Shown: piece after piece, positions 35,046 through 44,165 of the stretch
Position numbering within the stretch: position 1 is the first letter of the stretch
Layout of the letters: every line of letters starts with the position of its first letter
Origin: Fontibacterium temperatum
GTDB taxonomy: Bacteria > Pseudomonadota > Alphaproteobacteria > Pelagibacterales > Pelagibacteraceae
Direction of reading: 5' to 3'
Length of the DNA stretch: 64,000 nucleotides
Assembly: GCA_964203055.1 (NCBI GenBank)
Contig: CAXNKS010000001.1
Location: forward strand, 1 to 64,000
Notes under the pieces: generated by a model
The model's input: only the letters and a program-made list of their open reading frames with translations
What the model was told of the DNA's origin: nothing
Databases searched by the model: none
Translations under genes and position numbers: made by a program

Positions 35046-36761
35046 TCAAATATCAGCGTAACAACTTTTTTCTTTAAAACCACCCGGATGTGTTACTGCT
35101 CCATTTTTTGAAGATCCGACAGATTGAGCATATTTCCAAATAGTTCCTGATGTAAAATTAGGCTTAATATTTTTCCAAGATTTTTTTCTTTTTTGTAATT
35201 CTGAATTAGAAATTTTAACGTCTATAGTTCCTTTATTAGCATCAATAATTATTGTATCTCCATTTTTTAATAATGCGATTGGGCCTCCATTAAATGCTTC
35301 AGGTCCAACATGCCCAACACAAAAACCTCTAGTTGCTCCTGAAAATCTTCCATCGGTAATTAAGGCTACTTTTTCACCCATTCCCTGACCATAAATAGCA
35401 GCCGTAGTAGAAAGCATTTCTCTCATTCCAGGACCCCCTCTTGGGCCTTCATATCTAATAACTATAATATCTCCCTCTTTGTATTTTCGATTTTGAACTG
35501 CTTTAAAAGCTTCTTCTTCGCTATTAAAGCATAAAGCTTTTCCAACAAACTTTAGTGTTTTCATTCCAGCCACCTTAACAATCGCTCCTTCTGGCGCTAA
35601 ATTTCCTTTCAGACCAACAACACCTCCTGTTTTTGAAAGTGGTTTATTATAAGGTCTCATTACATCTTGATTGTTATTAAATTTAACATTCTGTAAATTT
35701 TTCTTCATTGTTTCTCCCGTGACAGTCAAACAATCTCCGTGTAAATACCCTCCATCCAATAAAGTTTTAAGTAACATCGGCACTCCACCAGCTTCGAACA
35801 TATCTTTTGCAACATATTTTCCACCAGGCTTTAAATCTGCTAAATAAGGTGTTTTTTTAAAAATTTTTGCTACATCCATAAGATCAAATTTTATTCCACA
35901 TTCATTTGCGATTGCAGGAAGATGAAGAGCAGCATTTGTAGATCCACCAGTAGCAGCAACAATAGTTGCAGCGTTTTGTAATGATTTAAGTGTGACAATA
36001 TCTCTTGGTCTAATATTTTTTTTTAATAAAGACATTACTGCCTTTCCACTTGCGTAAGCATATTTATCTCTTTCTTTGTATGGAGCCGGTGTTCCTGATG
36101 AATATGGCAATGCCAAACCGATAGCTTCGGAAACGCATGCCATTGTATTAGCTGTAAACTGCCCTCCGCATGCACCTGCGCTTGGACATGCATTAATTTC
36201 TAATTCCTCTAAATCTTCATCAGACATTTGTTTATTAGAATGCTTTCCAACAGCCTCAAAAACATCAACTACTGTTACATCTTTACCTTTAAATTTTCCT
36301 GGCAAAATAGATCCACCATAAATGAAAACGCTAGGTACGTTTAATCTACACATTGCCATCATTAATCCTGGTAAAGATTTATCGCATCCAGCCAAACCAA
36401 CTAAAGCATCATAACAATGACCTCTAACTGTTAGTTCTGTTGAATCTGCAATTATTTCTCTAGATATTAAGGACGACTTCATTCCTTCGTGACCCATTGC
36501 AATTCCATCTGTAACTGTAATTGTGCAGAATTCTCTAGGCGTTCCACTGTTATCATAAACACCTTTTTTTGCAGATTGAGCTTGTCTCATTAAAGCAATA
36601 TTACATGGTGCAGCTTCATTCCAAGTTGAAACAACTCCGACGAACGGTCTTGCAATGTCACTTTTTTTTAAGTTCATTGCATAATAAAAAGATCTATGAG
36701 GAGCTCTATCCGGACCCACTGTAGTATGACGACTAGGTAATTTTGATTTATCAAATTTCAT
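35046..36761 (-). CDS. ilvD: dihydroxy-acid dehydratase
   Basis: Fe-S dehydratase that makes 2-keto acids in isoleucine, valine and pantothenate synthesis. Cluster ligand cysteines lie in VGLAGCDKSLPG and NACPSAGACGGQFTANT; GPRGGPGMREML and TDGRFSGATRGFCVGHV are C-terminal signatures. Length of 571 fits. It has a 2-bp gap from valS upstream, so valine synthesis and valyl-tRNA charging genes are co-transcribed. Confidence 0.97.
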   Translation of the reverse strand: MKFDKSKLPSRHTTVGPDRAPHRSFYYAMNLKKSDIARPFVGVVSTWNEAAPCNIALMRQAQSAKKGVYDNSGTPREFCTITVTDGIAMGHEGMKSSLISREIIADSTELTVRGHCYDALVGLAGCDKSLPGLMMAMCRLNVPSVFIYGGSILPGKFKGKDVTVVDVFEAVGKHSNKQMSDEDLEELEINACPSAGACGGQFTANTMACVSEAIGLALPYSSGTPAPYKERDKYAYASGKAVMSLLKKNIRPRDIVTLKSLQNAATIVAATGGSTNAALHLPAIANECGIKFDLMDVAKIFKKTPYLADLKPGGKYVAKDMFEAGGVPMLLKTLLDGGYLHGDCLTVTGETMKKNLQNVKFNNNQDVMRPYNKPLSKTGGVVGLKGNLAPEGAIVKVAGMKTLKFVGKALCFNSEEEAFKAVQNRKYKEGDIIVIRYEGPRGGPGMREMLSTTAAIYGQGMGEKVALITDGRFSGATRGFCVGHVGPEAFNGGPIALLKNGDTIIIDANKGTIDVKISNSELQKRKKSWKNIKPNFTSGTIWKYAQSVGSSKNGAVTHPGGFKEKSCYADI

Positions 36762-36763
36762 AA

Positions 36764-39406
36764 CTAATTTTTAATAGATATTATACTTTCTAATTGATTT
36801 AAATCATTTACTAATTTTTTTAAAATATCTTTTTCCTTATCAACTACATCTTTTGGGGCTTTATTTATAAAAGATTTATTAGAAAGTTTATTTTTTGTTA
36901 TAATGATTGTGTTTTTTATTAAATCTATTTTCTCTTTCACTTTGATAATTTGATCTTTTAAGGAGATTTCTGTTGCAAATTTAATAAGAATTGCATCTCC
37001 ATCTAAATAAATTGGCAATATATTATCATTTTTTTCATCTTTTTTAAAATAATTTTCAACTCTAGAAGCCTTCTTAAAAATTAAAAAATTTCTTTCTAAA
37101 AAACTTTTTTTATCTTTAGACAAATGATCAATACAAACATCTACAAAATTCCCTGGGGAAACTTGCAAAATAACTTTCGTGGATCTTATCAAGCTAACAA
37201 GTTTAATTAACCAATTAATGAGTTCAATATTACTATTTTTAATTACCGCAAATTTTTTGTCAGAATAACAGTTAATTAAAGGACTTTTATATAAGTCTAA
37301 AAATTTCAATCTGTTCCAGAGTTCTTCAGTAACAAAAGGGATAAATGGATGAAGAGTTAAAAGAATATTCGAAAATATAAGCCCAAAAACTTTTTTTGTT
37401 TCTTTAATTTGATTTTGATTGTCTGAATAAAAGATTGACTTTGAAAATTCTAAATACCAGTCACAAAATATATTCCAAACAAAATTATAAATTTCCTTAG
37501 ATGCCTCATCAAATCTAAAATTTTTTATATGACTATCGATATTTTTTTTTGCATTAATATATTCATTGATAATCCATTGATTAATTTCTAATTTTACTTC
37601 TTTGCTATCAATTTTAATGTCAAGATTGCATTTATTAAAATCACAAAATTTAGAAACGTTCCAAATTTTAGTTAAAAAATTTCTATAACCTTTAATTCTT
37701 TCTTCTGAAAGCTTTACATCCCTCCCTGGTGATGCCATCGACATTAAAGTAAATCTTAAAGCGTCCGCTCCATATTTTTTTATTAAATCTAAAGGATCAA
37801 TAACATTACCTTTTGATTTGGACATTTTTTGACCATGCTCATCTCTAACTAAAGCATGTATATAAACTTTATCAAAAGGAACTTTTTTTGTTACAAACAA
37901 TCCCATCATCATCATTCTAGCGACCCAAAAAAATAAAATATCAAAACCCGTTACTAAGACAGAAGTTTTGTAAAATCTTTTAAAATTGTAAGTTTTTTTC
38001 GGCCAACCTAAACTTGCAAATGGCCATAGAGCTGATGAAAACCAAGTGTCTAAAACATTGCTATCTTGATTAATTGAAGAATTTTTCTTTTTATAAAATT
38101 TATCAGCTTGCTTTTGAGCATCATTTTGATCTTTTGCTGAAAAAATCTTTCCATCACTTCCATACCAAATAGGAATTTGATGACCCCACCAAATCTGTCT
38201 AGAGATGCACCATGGACGAATATCTTTAAGCCATAAATTATAAGTTTTTGTCCATGATTCTGGAAAAAAAATTGTTTTTTTATTTTTTACAGCTTTTAAA
38301 GCTTCAACTGACATTTTTTTAACATTTAAAAACCATTGCTCTGTAAGATAAGGTTCGATTATAGAATTTGATCTATCACCGTAAGGAACGTTATGTTTTA
38401 TTTTTTCTTCTTTTTCTAACGCATTAATTGATTTTAAATCTTCTATTATTAATTTTCTTGCTTCAAATCGATCAAGTCCTTGATATTTTTGAGGACAATT
38501 TTTATTAAGTCTTCCGTTAGATTCTAAAATATTAATTTTTTCTAAATCGTGTCTTAGTCCAACGTCATAATCATTAAAATCGTGAGCGGGAGTAATTTTT
38601 ACAGCTCCAGAACCTTGATTTGGATCGGCATAATCATCTGCAATTATTTTAATTTGCTTATCTATAATTGGAATTTTTGCATATTTATTAATTAATTTTT
38701 TATACTTTTTATCTTTAGGATTAACAGCAATTGCGGAGTCGGCAAAAATTGTTTCTGGTCTGGTAGTTGCTATAGTTATAAAGTCATCTTTATTAATTAA
38801 ATATTTAATATAGTAAAGTTTTCCCTCTACTTCTTTTTGCACTACTTCTAAATCAGAAATTGCAGTTTGTAATACTGGATCCCAATTAGATAGTTTAAAA
38901 TCCTTATAAATAAGTTTTTTTTTATGTAATTCTAAAAAAACTTTTACTACTGCTTCGGACATATTTTTGTCCATAGTAAATCTAGTTTGCGACCAATCGC
39001 ATGAAGATCCTAATTTTTTAAGTTGGTTTATTATTAGATTTCCAGAATGTTCTTTCCAGTTCCAAACTTCTTCAAGAAACTTCTCTCTTCCTAATATATT
39101 TTTTGATTGATTTTTTTCATAAAGCCTTTTTTCAACAACAAGTTCTGTTGCAATACCAGCATGATCAGTTCCTGGTTGCCATAAAGTTTCATAACCTTTT
39201 AATCTATAAAATCTAACTAATAAATCTTGAATAGAATTATTAAGCGCATGGCCCATATGTAAATTACCCGTTACATTAGGTGGCGGTATTACTATTGAAA
39301 AATATTTTTTTTTATTATTTTTTTTAGGTTCAAATAGTTTGTTGCTTTCCCAAAAAGTATAAATCTTATCTTCAATATCTAAATGATTATAATTTTCTTC
39401 TAACAT
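36764..39406 (-). CDS. valS: valyl-tRNA synthetase
   Basis: Class I synthetase of 880 residues. HIGH motif HMGH at 50-53, the editing domain in the middle (ATTRPETIFADSAIAV), KMSKS in GQKMSKSKGNVIDPLD near 535, and a C-terminal coiled-coil arm (from about 810) that contacts tRNA. It shares one base with pcm. Confidence 0.97.
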   Translation of the reverse strand: MLEENYNHLDIEDKIYTFWESNKLFEPKKNNKKKYFSIVIPPPNVTGNLHMGHALNNSIQDLLVRFYRLKGYETLWQPGTDHAGIATELVVEKRLYEKNQSKNILGREKFLEEVWNWKEHSGNLIINQLKKLGSSCDWSQTRFTMDKNMSEAVVKVFLELHKKKLIYKDFKLSNWDPVLQTAISDLEVVQKEVEGKLYYIKYLINKDDFITIATTRPETIFADSAIAVNPKDKKYKKLINKYAKIPIIDKQIKIIADDYADPNQGSGAVKITPAHDFNDYDVGLRHDLEKINILESNGRLNKNCPQKYQGLDRFEARKLIIEDLKSINALEKEEKIKHNVPYGDRSNSIIEPYLTEQWFLNVKKMSVEALKAVKNKKTIFFPESWTKTYNLWLKDIRPWCISRQIWWGHQIPIWYGSDGKIFSAKDQNDAQKQADKFYKKKNSSINQDSNVLDTWFSSALWPFASLGWPKKTYNFKRFYKTSVLVTGFDILFFWVARMMMMGLFVTKKVPFDKVYIHALVRDEHGQKMSKSKGNVIDPLDLIKKYGADALRFTLMSMASPGRDVKLSEERIKGYRNFLTKIWNVSKFCDFNKCNLDIKIDSKEVKLEINQWIINEYINAKKNIDSHIKNFRFDEASKEIYNFVWNIFCDWYLEFSKSIFYSDNQNQIKETKKVFGLIFSNILLTLHPFIPFVTEELWNRLKFLDLYKSPLINCYSDKKFAVIKNSNIELINWLIKLVSLIRSTKVILQVSPGNFVDVCIDHLSKDKKSFLERNFLIFKKASRVENYFKKDEKNDNILPIYLDGDAILIKFATEISLKDQIIKVKEKIDLIKNTIIITKNKLSNKSFINKAPKDVVDKEKDILKKLVNDLNQLESIISIKN

Positions 39407-40056
39407 TAAAAATTAAATTCTTCTTTATCGATGTAATTAATTAAAATAGGTGAACTAGCATTCATAATTTTTAATTTCTCATAACCATTTTTTTTTTTGT
39501 TAAAAAGATAAATGTTTGAAGAAGATTCTTCTTTTAAAATACATATTAGTTTTCCATTAACATTTAATTTGTCCAATAAGTTCAAAGGATCGGCATTTAC
39601 TGTTCCGTTTATAATAATTTTATTAAATTTAAGCTCTAGAATATTAAGTTGTCTATAATTAGAAAATAAAACATTAACGTTTATTCTTTTATTTTTTTTT
39701 ATATTTTTTATTGTTAAGTCGTATATGTCCTTATCTTGCTCAATTGAATAAACAGAATTAACTAAATTAGCCAATACGGAAGTTGTATACCCACCACCAG
39801 AACCTACTTCTAAAATAACATCTGATAATTCTGGTTTTATAATATTCAGAAATTTTGCAAAGATAAGCGGTTTTAAAATAAAACTACTTTTAGAGAATTT
39901 TATATGATCATCTATATAAGATAAGTTTTGAAGGGAAACTGGAAGAAAATCTTCTTGTTCTACTTTCTCAAATGCAGCAATTAAATTTTCATCTATAATA
40001 TTATTGGGCCTTAATTGGCTCTCAATCATATTTAATTTTCGAGTACTGTGTTGCAT
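39406..40056 (-). CDS. pcm: protein-L-isoaspartate O-methyltransferase
   Basis: SAM-dependent methyltransferase that starts repair of isoaspartyl residues in damaged proteins. The N-terminal MIESQLRPNNIIDENLI matches the alphaproteobacterial form, and the SAM-binding motif I is LEVGSGGGYTTSVLA near residue 81. Length of 216 is typical of that form. In many relatives this gene lies upstream of tolC; here it heads the pcm-valS-ilvD run. Confidence 0.88.
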   Translation of the reverse strand: MQHSTRKLNMIESQLRPNNIIDENLIAAFEKVEQEDFLPVSLQNLSYIDDHIKFSKSSFILKPLIFAKFLNIIKPELSDVILEVGSGGGYTTSVLANLVNSVYSIEQDKDIYDLTIKNIKKNKRINVNVLFSNYRQLNILELKFNKIIINGTVNADPLNLLDKLNVNGKLICILKEESSSNIYLFNKKKNGYEKLKIMNASSPILINYIDKEEFNF

Positions 40057-40061
40057 AATAT

Positions 40062-40090
40062 TTGCGAGTTTAGAAAACTAAATATATATA
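40062..40090 (+). promoter_or_regulatory. possible promoter for tRNA-Cys/tRNA-Asn
   Basis: TTGCGA (40062-40067) and TATATA (40085-40090) are 17 bp apart and precede tRNA-Cys by 36 bp. The region also has to serve divergent pcm. The match is modest and chance A/T boxes are common here. Confidence 0.3.
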
Positions 40091-40126
40091 CACGATAGCT
40101 ATTAGAAAATAATACAGAAAAAATAT

Positions 40127-40200
40127 GGCCACGTGGCGGAATGGTTACGCAGAGGACTGCAAATCCTTGTATCCCAGTTCGATTCTGGGCGTGGCCTCCA
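40127..40200 (+). tRNA. tRNA-Cys (anticodon GCA)
   Basis: Acceptor stem GGCCACG/CGTGGCC, anticodon stem AGGA/TCCT around loop CTGCAAA (GCA at 40159-40161), T-arm with GTTCGATTC and encoded CCA (40198-40200). A complete cloverleaf, 47 bp before the tRNA-Asn gene, so probably one transcript. Confidence 0.97.
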
Positions 40201-40247
40201 AATTAATATTGTTTTTAAAAAAAAAAATCGTATTGTGCTTTTTTTAT

Positions 40248-40323
40248 TCCTCGATAGCTCAGTTGGTAGAGCAGTTGACTGTTAATCAATTGGTCGCAGG
40301 TTCGAGTCCTGCTCGGGGAGCCA
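40248..40323 (+). tRNA. tRNA-Asn (anticodon GTT)
   Basis: Acceptor stem TCCTCGA/TCGGGGA (one T-G pair), anticodon stem TTGA/TCAA around CTGTTAA (GTT at 40281-40283), T-arm GGTTCGAGTCC and encoded CCA (40321-40323). The Asn demand of this genome is high given its A/T-rich codons. Confidence 0.97.
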
Positions 40324-40330
40324 AAAATAA

Positions 40331-40681
40331 CTAAGCAGTTTTTGATAACTTTTTATTTGAATTTAAAATGTTTAAAAGTTTGTCTTTTTCAATTTCTGAT
40401 AATTTGCTTACAAAAGTTTCTAATGAGTTATCACCTTTCACTTGTGAATCTAAATTTTGAAAATCTTTAAATTCTTCGAAAAAATATTTTACAGGGACTT
40501 TTAAAAAATTAGCTAATTGTAACAGTCTACTAGAGCTAACTCCATTAGTTCCTTTTTCATATTTTTGAATTTGTTGAAATGTAACGTTGATTGCTCTTGC
40601 GACTTGAGTTTGTGTAAGACCAAGAGAAGATCTTCTTGCTCTTAGTTGTTTTCCTAAATGTTGATTTAATTCTAGTGACAT
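40331..40681 (-). CDS. XRE-family transcriptional regulator
   Basis: A 116-residue Cro/CI-type DNA-binding protein. The helix-turn-helix is LTQTQVARAINVTFQQIQKY (about 22-41) with YEKGTNGVSSSRL after it; the tail (about 75-116) is charged and may dimerise. It resembles the small alphaproteobacterial XRE regulators that carry QLRARR at the N-terminus. It is divergent from the photolyase gene with 84 bp between them, where two similar dyads lie, so control of the photolyase operon or of itself is a reasonable guess, not shown. Confidence 0.88.
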   Translation of the reverse strand: MSLELNQHLGKQLRARRSSLGLTQTQVARAINVTFQQIQKYEKGTNGVSSSRLLQLANFLKVPVKYFFEEFKDFQNLDSQVKGDNSLETFVSKLSEIEKDKLLNILNSNKKLSKTA

Positions 40682-40689
40682 TGATCCCT

Positions 40690-40701
40690 TTATTTAAATA
40701 A
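40690..40701. promoter_or_regulatory. operator-like palindrome 1 in the XRE-photolyase gap
   Basis: TTATTTAAATAA is a perfect 12-bp palindrome. The same half-sites occur again 28 bases on with two extra central bases. Repetition of the half-site in a regulator-divergent gap fits a homodimer operator, but A/T content makes chance palindromes likely. Confidence 0.35.
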
Positions 40702-40716
40702 TAAAATCTGATTAAA

Positions 40717-40732
40717 CTTATTTTTAAATAAG
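40717..40732. promoter_or_regulatory. operator-like palindrome 2 in the XRE-photolyase gap
   Basis: CTTATTTTTAAATAAG has half-sites TTATTT and AAATAA (as in the 40690 dyad) with a 2-bp centre and an added outer C-G pair. It lies 33 bp before the photolyase ATG, where a repressor or activator could act. Confidence 0.35.
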
Positions 40733-40765
40733 AAATCAAGTCATAAAATTAAAAAAATTAAAATA

Positions 40766-42178
40766 ATGTCATGTTCTTTTGTTTGGCTTAAAGATGATTT
40801 TAGAATATCAAATAATCAAGCTTTAAAGGCCTTAATTGACGACGATAATAAGGAAAAACTTGCGATATATATATATGAAGAAGAAACATATCATTCATGT
40901 GAATCTCAAAAATGGTGGCTTGCTAAATCTCTAGAAATTTTTCAAAAAAAATTAGAAAATTTAAAAATTTCACTTGACGTAATTCATGAAAACACAACAA
41001 AAACCTTTAAAAAGTTAATATCCAACAACTCTTTTAATCGCATTTACTGGAATAAGTCTTGTCATGTGAATGATAACATTACTGAAGAAGGTATTAAAAA
41101 AATCTTAAAAGAAAATAATGTTTTTTATAAAGAGTTTGAGGCTAATTTACTTAATCCAGTTGAAAAAATTAAAAAAGACGATGAAACTCCATTTAAAGTC
41201 TTTACTCATTATTGGAAAAAAGCTGAACAAAACTATCTAAGAAATAATCATAAATTTGATGATAAAAAATATAAAAATTACAATCAGGATTTAAGAAAAA
41301 ATAAAAATATACAAGCTATATATCCAAAAAAAAATTGGTATAAAAAATTTGAAAAATATTGGGAACCAAGCGAGGAAAAAGCAGAGAAAATATTAAACAA
41401 TTTTATAAATAAAAGCATTGAAAACTACGCGATTGATAGAGATATTCCGTCAATAGAGGGTACTTCAAAATTATCACCATACTTAAAGTTTGGTCAAATT
41501 TCAGTTCATAAAATAATGCAAAAATGTTTAGAAATTAAAAATAAAAAAATCGGTTATAGAAAATATGTTAATGAAATTGGCTGGAGAGAATTTTGTCATT
41601 CATTGCTTCATAATTTTCCTGAAATGGAAAAAAATAATCTTAGAAAAGATTTTAATAATTTCAAATGGCTCAAAAATGAAAAACTATTATTAAAATGGAA
41701 AAAAGGATTAACGGGATATCCAATTGTTGATGCTGGAATGAGGGAACTTTACGAAACTGGATGGATGCATAATAGAGTTAGAATGATTGTAGCCTCTTTT
41801 TTAGTCAAACATTTAAGGATCCATTGGATGGAAGGAGAAAAACATTTTAGAAATACACTGCTAGATTTCAATGTTGCAAATAATGTCGCTGGTTGGCAGT
41901 GGGTTGCTGGAACAGGAGCTGATGCCGCACCATACTTTAGAATTTTTAATCCAATCTTGCAGGGTGAAAAATTTGACGCGAATGGTTATTATATAAAAAA
42001 ATGGTGTCCTGAATTAAATAATTTACCAAATGAATTTTTACACAAGCCATGGGAAATGCCTGAAGAATTACAAAAAGAAAAAGATATTATAATAGGGAAA
42101 ACATATCCATTTCCAATTGTTAAACATGAAGATGCAAGAAATTCAGCGTTACAAGCTTTTAAAGATCTTAAGAAATGA
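40766..42178 (+). CDS. phrB: deoxyribodipyrimidine photolyase
   Basis: Flavoenzyme that splits cyclobutane pyrimidine dimers with blue light. The N-terminal antenna domain begins SCSFVWLKDDFRISNNQAL; the FAD domain has SPYLKFGQIS, EIGWREFCHSLL, GYPIVDAGMRELYETGWMHN and VAGWQWVAGTGADAAPYF. The Trp-rich C-terminal block is typical of class I CPD photolyases. Length of 470 fits. First gene of an operon of four with overlapping ends (ATGA with the next gene). Confidence 0.95.
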   Translation: MSCSFVWLKDDFRISNNQALKALIDDDNKEKLAIYIYEEETYHSCESQKWWLAKSLEIFQKKLENLKISLDVIHENTTKTFKKLISNNSFNRIYWNKSCHVNDNITEEGIKKILKENNVFYKEFEANLLNPVEKIKKDDETPFKVFTHYWKKAEQNYLRNNHKFDDKKYKNYNQDLRKNKNIQAIYPKKNWYKKFEKYWEPSEEKAEKILNNFINKSIENYAIDRDIPSIEGTSKLSPYLKFGQISVHKIMQKCLEIKNKKIGYRKYVNEIGWREFCHSLLHNFPEMEKNNLRKDFNNFKWLKNEKLLLKWKKGLTGYPIVDAGMRELYETGWMHNRVRMIVASFLVKHLRIHWMEGEKHFRNTLLDFNVANNVAGWQWVAGTGADAAPYFRIFNPILQGEKFDANGYYIKKWCPELNNLPNEFLHKPWEMPEELQKEKDIIIGKTYPFPIVKHEDARNSALQAFKDLKK

Positions 42179-43404
42179 AAAAAAAAGTTGCTATTATAGG
42201 AAGCGGCATATCAGGAATGACTGCTGGCTTTGAACTAAGCAAAAAATATGAAATTCATATTTACGAAAAAAACTCATATCTTGGTGGCCACACTCATACT
42301 CATGAAATAATCGAAAATAATAAAAAATATTTTATTGATAGTGGATTTATAGTTTTTAATGACAAAACTTATCCGAATTTTATAAATTTGTTAAAAGAAC
42401 TAAATGTAGGTTCAGAAAATACAAACATGAGTTTTTCTGTAAATTATCCATATGAAAATTTCGAATGGTCAGGAAAAAATCTTAATAGTGTTATTTTTAG
42501 AAATAGAAATTTTTTTTCCATAAAATTTTTTAAAATTATAATCGGTATAATAAAATTTAATTTTTTAGCTAAAATTAATGAAAAATCATTTTTAAAAATA
42601 AAAATTGACGCTTTTCTGAAAAAATTTAATTTCAGTGAGGAATTTAAAAAATATTATTTATATCCAATGTGTGCATCAATTTGGTCCAACCCTATAAATA
42701 AAATTAAAGATTATAAAACGCATTTTCTTATAAAATTTTTTGTAAATCATGGTTTAGTTAATTTATTTTTTAGACCACAATGGAAAGTAGTTAAGCTTGG
42801 CAGTAATAAATATATAAAAAAAATTATAGAATTATCTGATATTAAATTTTTCTTAAATAACAAGGTAAAATCAATTAAAATTATTAAAAACAAAATTGGA
42901 ATTAAAAATAAAAATAAATTAATAAATTATGATTATTTAATCTTTGCTAACCACACCAACGAAATATGCAAAATACTTCCTTATAATTTTAAAAAACACA
43001 AAAAAATATTATCTTCAGTGGATTATCAGATTAATGATGCGTGCTTGCACACGGATTCATCATTAATGCCAAAAAATAAATATAATTGGTCAAGTTGGAA
43101 CTTTATTAAAACTAAAGATGATGCTTCAAGATTAACTTATTGGATGAATTATTTGCAAAATCTAAAATGTAAAAAAGATTATTTTGTCTCTATAAATTCA
43201 AACGATTTAATAAATAAGAGTAAAATAATAAAAAAAATAAAATATAGTCATCCTATATTTAAGCATAATAAAGAATATACATTTCAAAGATTGCAAAAAA
43301 TCCAAGGTAATAAAAATATTTATTACTGTGGCGCATGGTGTGGCTACGGTTTTCATGAAGACGGCGTTGTGTCAGCAAGAAATGTTACAAATTATTTATT
43401 GTAA
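42175..43404 (+). CDS. FAD-dependent amine-oxidase-like protein (NAD(P)/FAD-binding)
   Basis: A 409-residue flavoprotein with an N-terminal Rossmann dinucleotide fold, VAIIGSGISGMTAGFEL (residues 5-21) and YEKNSYLGGHTHTHE, and a C-terminal amine-oxidase block YYCGAWCGYGFHEDGVVSA. This is the COG2907 type, regularly found beside a DUF1365 protein and a Cfa-like methyltransferase. In Rhodobacter related genes of this group are implicated in fatty-acid modification during singlet-oxygen stress, so it may oxidise or desaturate an acyl chain. The exact reaction here is not determined. It overlaps neighbours by 4 and 1 bases. Confidence 0.85.
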   Translation: MKKKVAIIGSGISGMTAGFELSKKYEIHIYEKNSYLGGHTHTHEIIENNKKYFIDSGFIVFNDKTYPNFINLLKELNVGSENTNMSFSVNYPYENFEWSGKNLNSVIFRNRNFFSIKFFKIIIGIIKFNFLAKINEKSFLKIKIDAFLKKFNFSEEFKKYYLYPMCASIWSNPINKIKDYKTHFLIKFFVNHGLVNLFFRPQWKVVKLGSNKYIKKIIELSDIKFFLNNKVKSIKIIKNKIGIKNKNKLINYDYLIFANHTNEICKILPYNFKKHKKILSSVDYQINDACLHTDSSLMPKNKYNWSSWNFIKTKDDASRLTYWMNYLQNLKCKKDYFVSINSNDLINKSKIIKKIKYSHPIFKHNKEYTFQRLQKIQGNKNIYYCGAWCGYGFHEDGVVSARNVTNYLL

Positions 43405-44165
43405 TGCAAAGTTCCCTTCAACTTGGAAGCGTATTTCATAATAGGGTTTTTCCATTTAATCATCAATTTAATTATAAAACATTATCAATTCTTATTAATT
43501 TAGAAGAATTAAATAATATAAATAAGTTATTTTTATTTTCTATTAACTCATTCAATCTTTTTAGCTTTTTTTTTAAAGACCATGGCGAAAGAAATGAAAA
43601 TATTAATCCAAAAAACTTTATACTAGGTAACATTGCGACAAAGTTTAATGATAAAAAGAATTACACGGTTTATTTGTACTGCACACCTTCATTTCTCGGT
43701 TATGTATTTAATCCAATTTCTATTTATTTATGCAAAAACAATAAAAATGAAATTAAATATATTTGTTATGAAGTAAAAAACACGCATCATGAGCAACATT
43801 GTTATTTTATTAAAATTAAAAAAAAATCAAAAAAAATTTATTCTAAATTAAAAAAAAAATTTTATGTTTCTCCTTTTTTACAAATGAATTTGGGATATAA
43901 ATTTTATTTATTAAATAATAAAAATAATTTTTTATTAAATATAGATGTATATAAAAAGAATCAAATAATTCTTAAAACTGGAATATGTTCAAAAACTTTG
44001 ACTCTAAGTAGTATTTCTTTACTTTGCAGTCTTGTTAAGAATATTTTTTTTGCTCAAAAAATTATGATATTTATACATTATCAGGCAATTAAAATTTTTA
44101 AAAAACAAAAATCTTTTTTTACTAAGCCACAAAGAAATAATGATACAGTCTCTTTTCATGGATAG
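43404..44165 (+). CDS. DUF1365 family protein
   Basis: A 253-residue protein with the family markers SLQLGSVFHNRVFPFNHQFN at the start, LYCTPSFLGYVFNPISIYLC in the middle (family GYVFNPVSFYYC), KNTHHEQHCYF and VSPFLQMNLGYKF. The function is unknown, but DUF1365 genes occur persistently between a COG2907 flavoprotein and a Cfa-like methyltransferase. It ends in ATGGATAG, which contains the start of the next gene. It is particularly Lys/Ile/Asn rich. Confidence 0.85.
   Translation: MQSSLQLGSVFHNRVFPFNHQFNYKTLSILINLEELNNINKLFLFSINSFNLFSFFFKDHGERNENINPKNFILGNIATKFNDKKNYTVYLYCTPSFLGYVFNPISIYLCKNNKNEIKYICYEVKNTHHEQHCYFIKIKKKSKKIYSKLKKKFYVSPFLQMNLGYKFYLLNNKNNFLLNIDVYKKNQIILKTGICSKTLTLSSISLLCSLVKNIFFAQKIMIFIHYQAIKIFKKQKSFFTKPQRNNDTVSFHG

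Noticed and set aside
40125..40334. 69-codon open frame across tRNA-Cys and tRNA-Asn
   Set aside because: It coincides with two complete tRNA genes; the frame is a by-product of their sequence.
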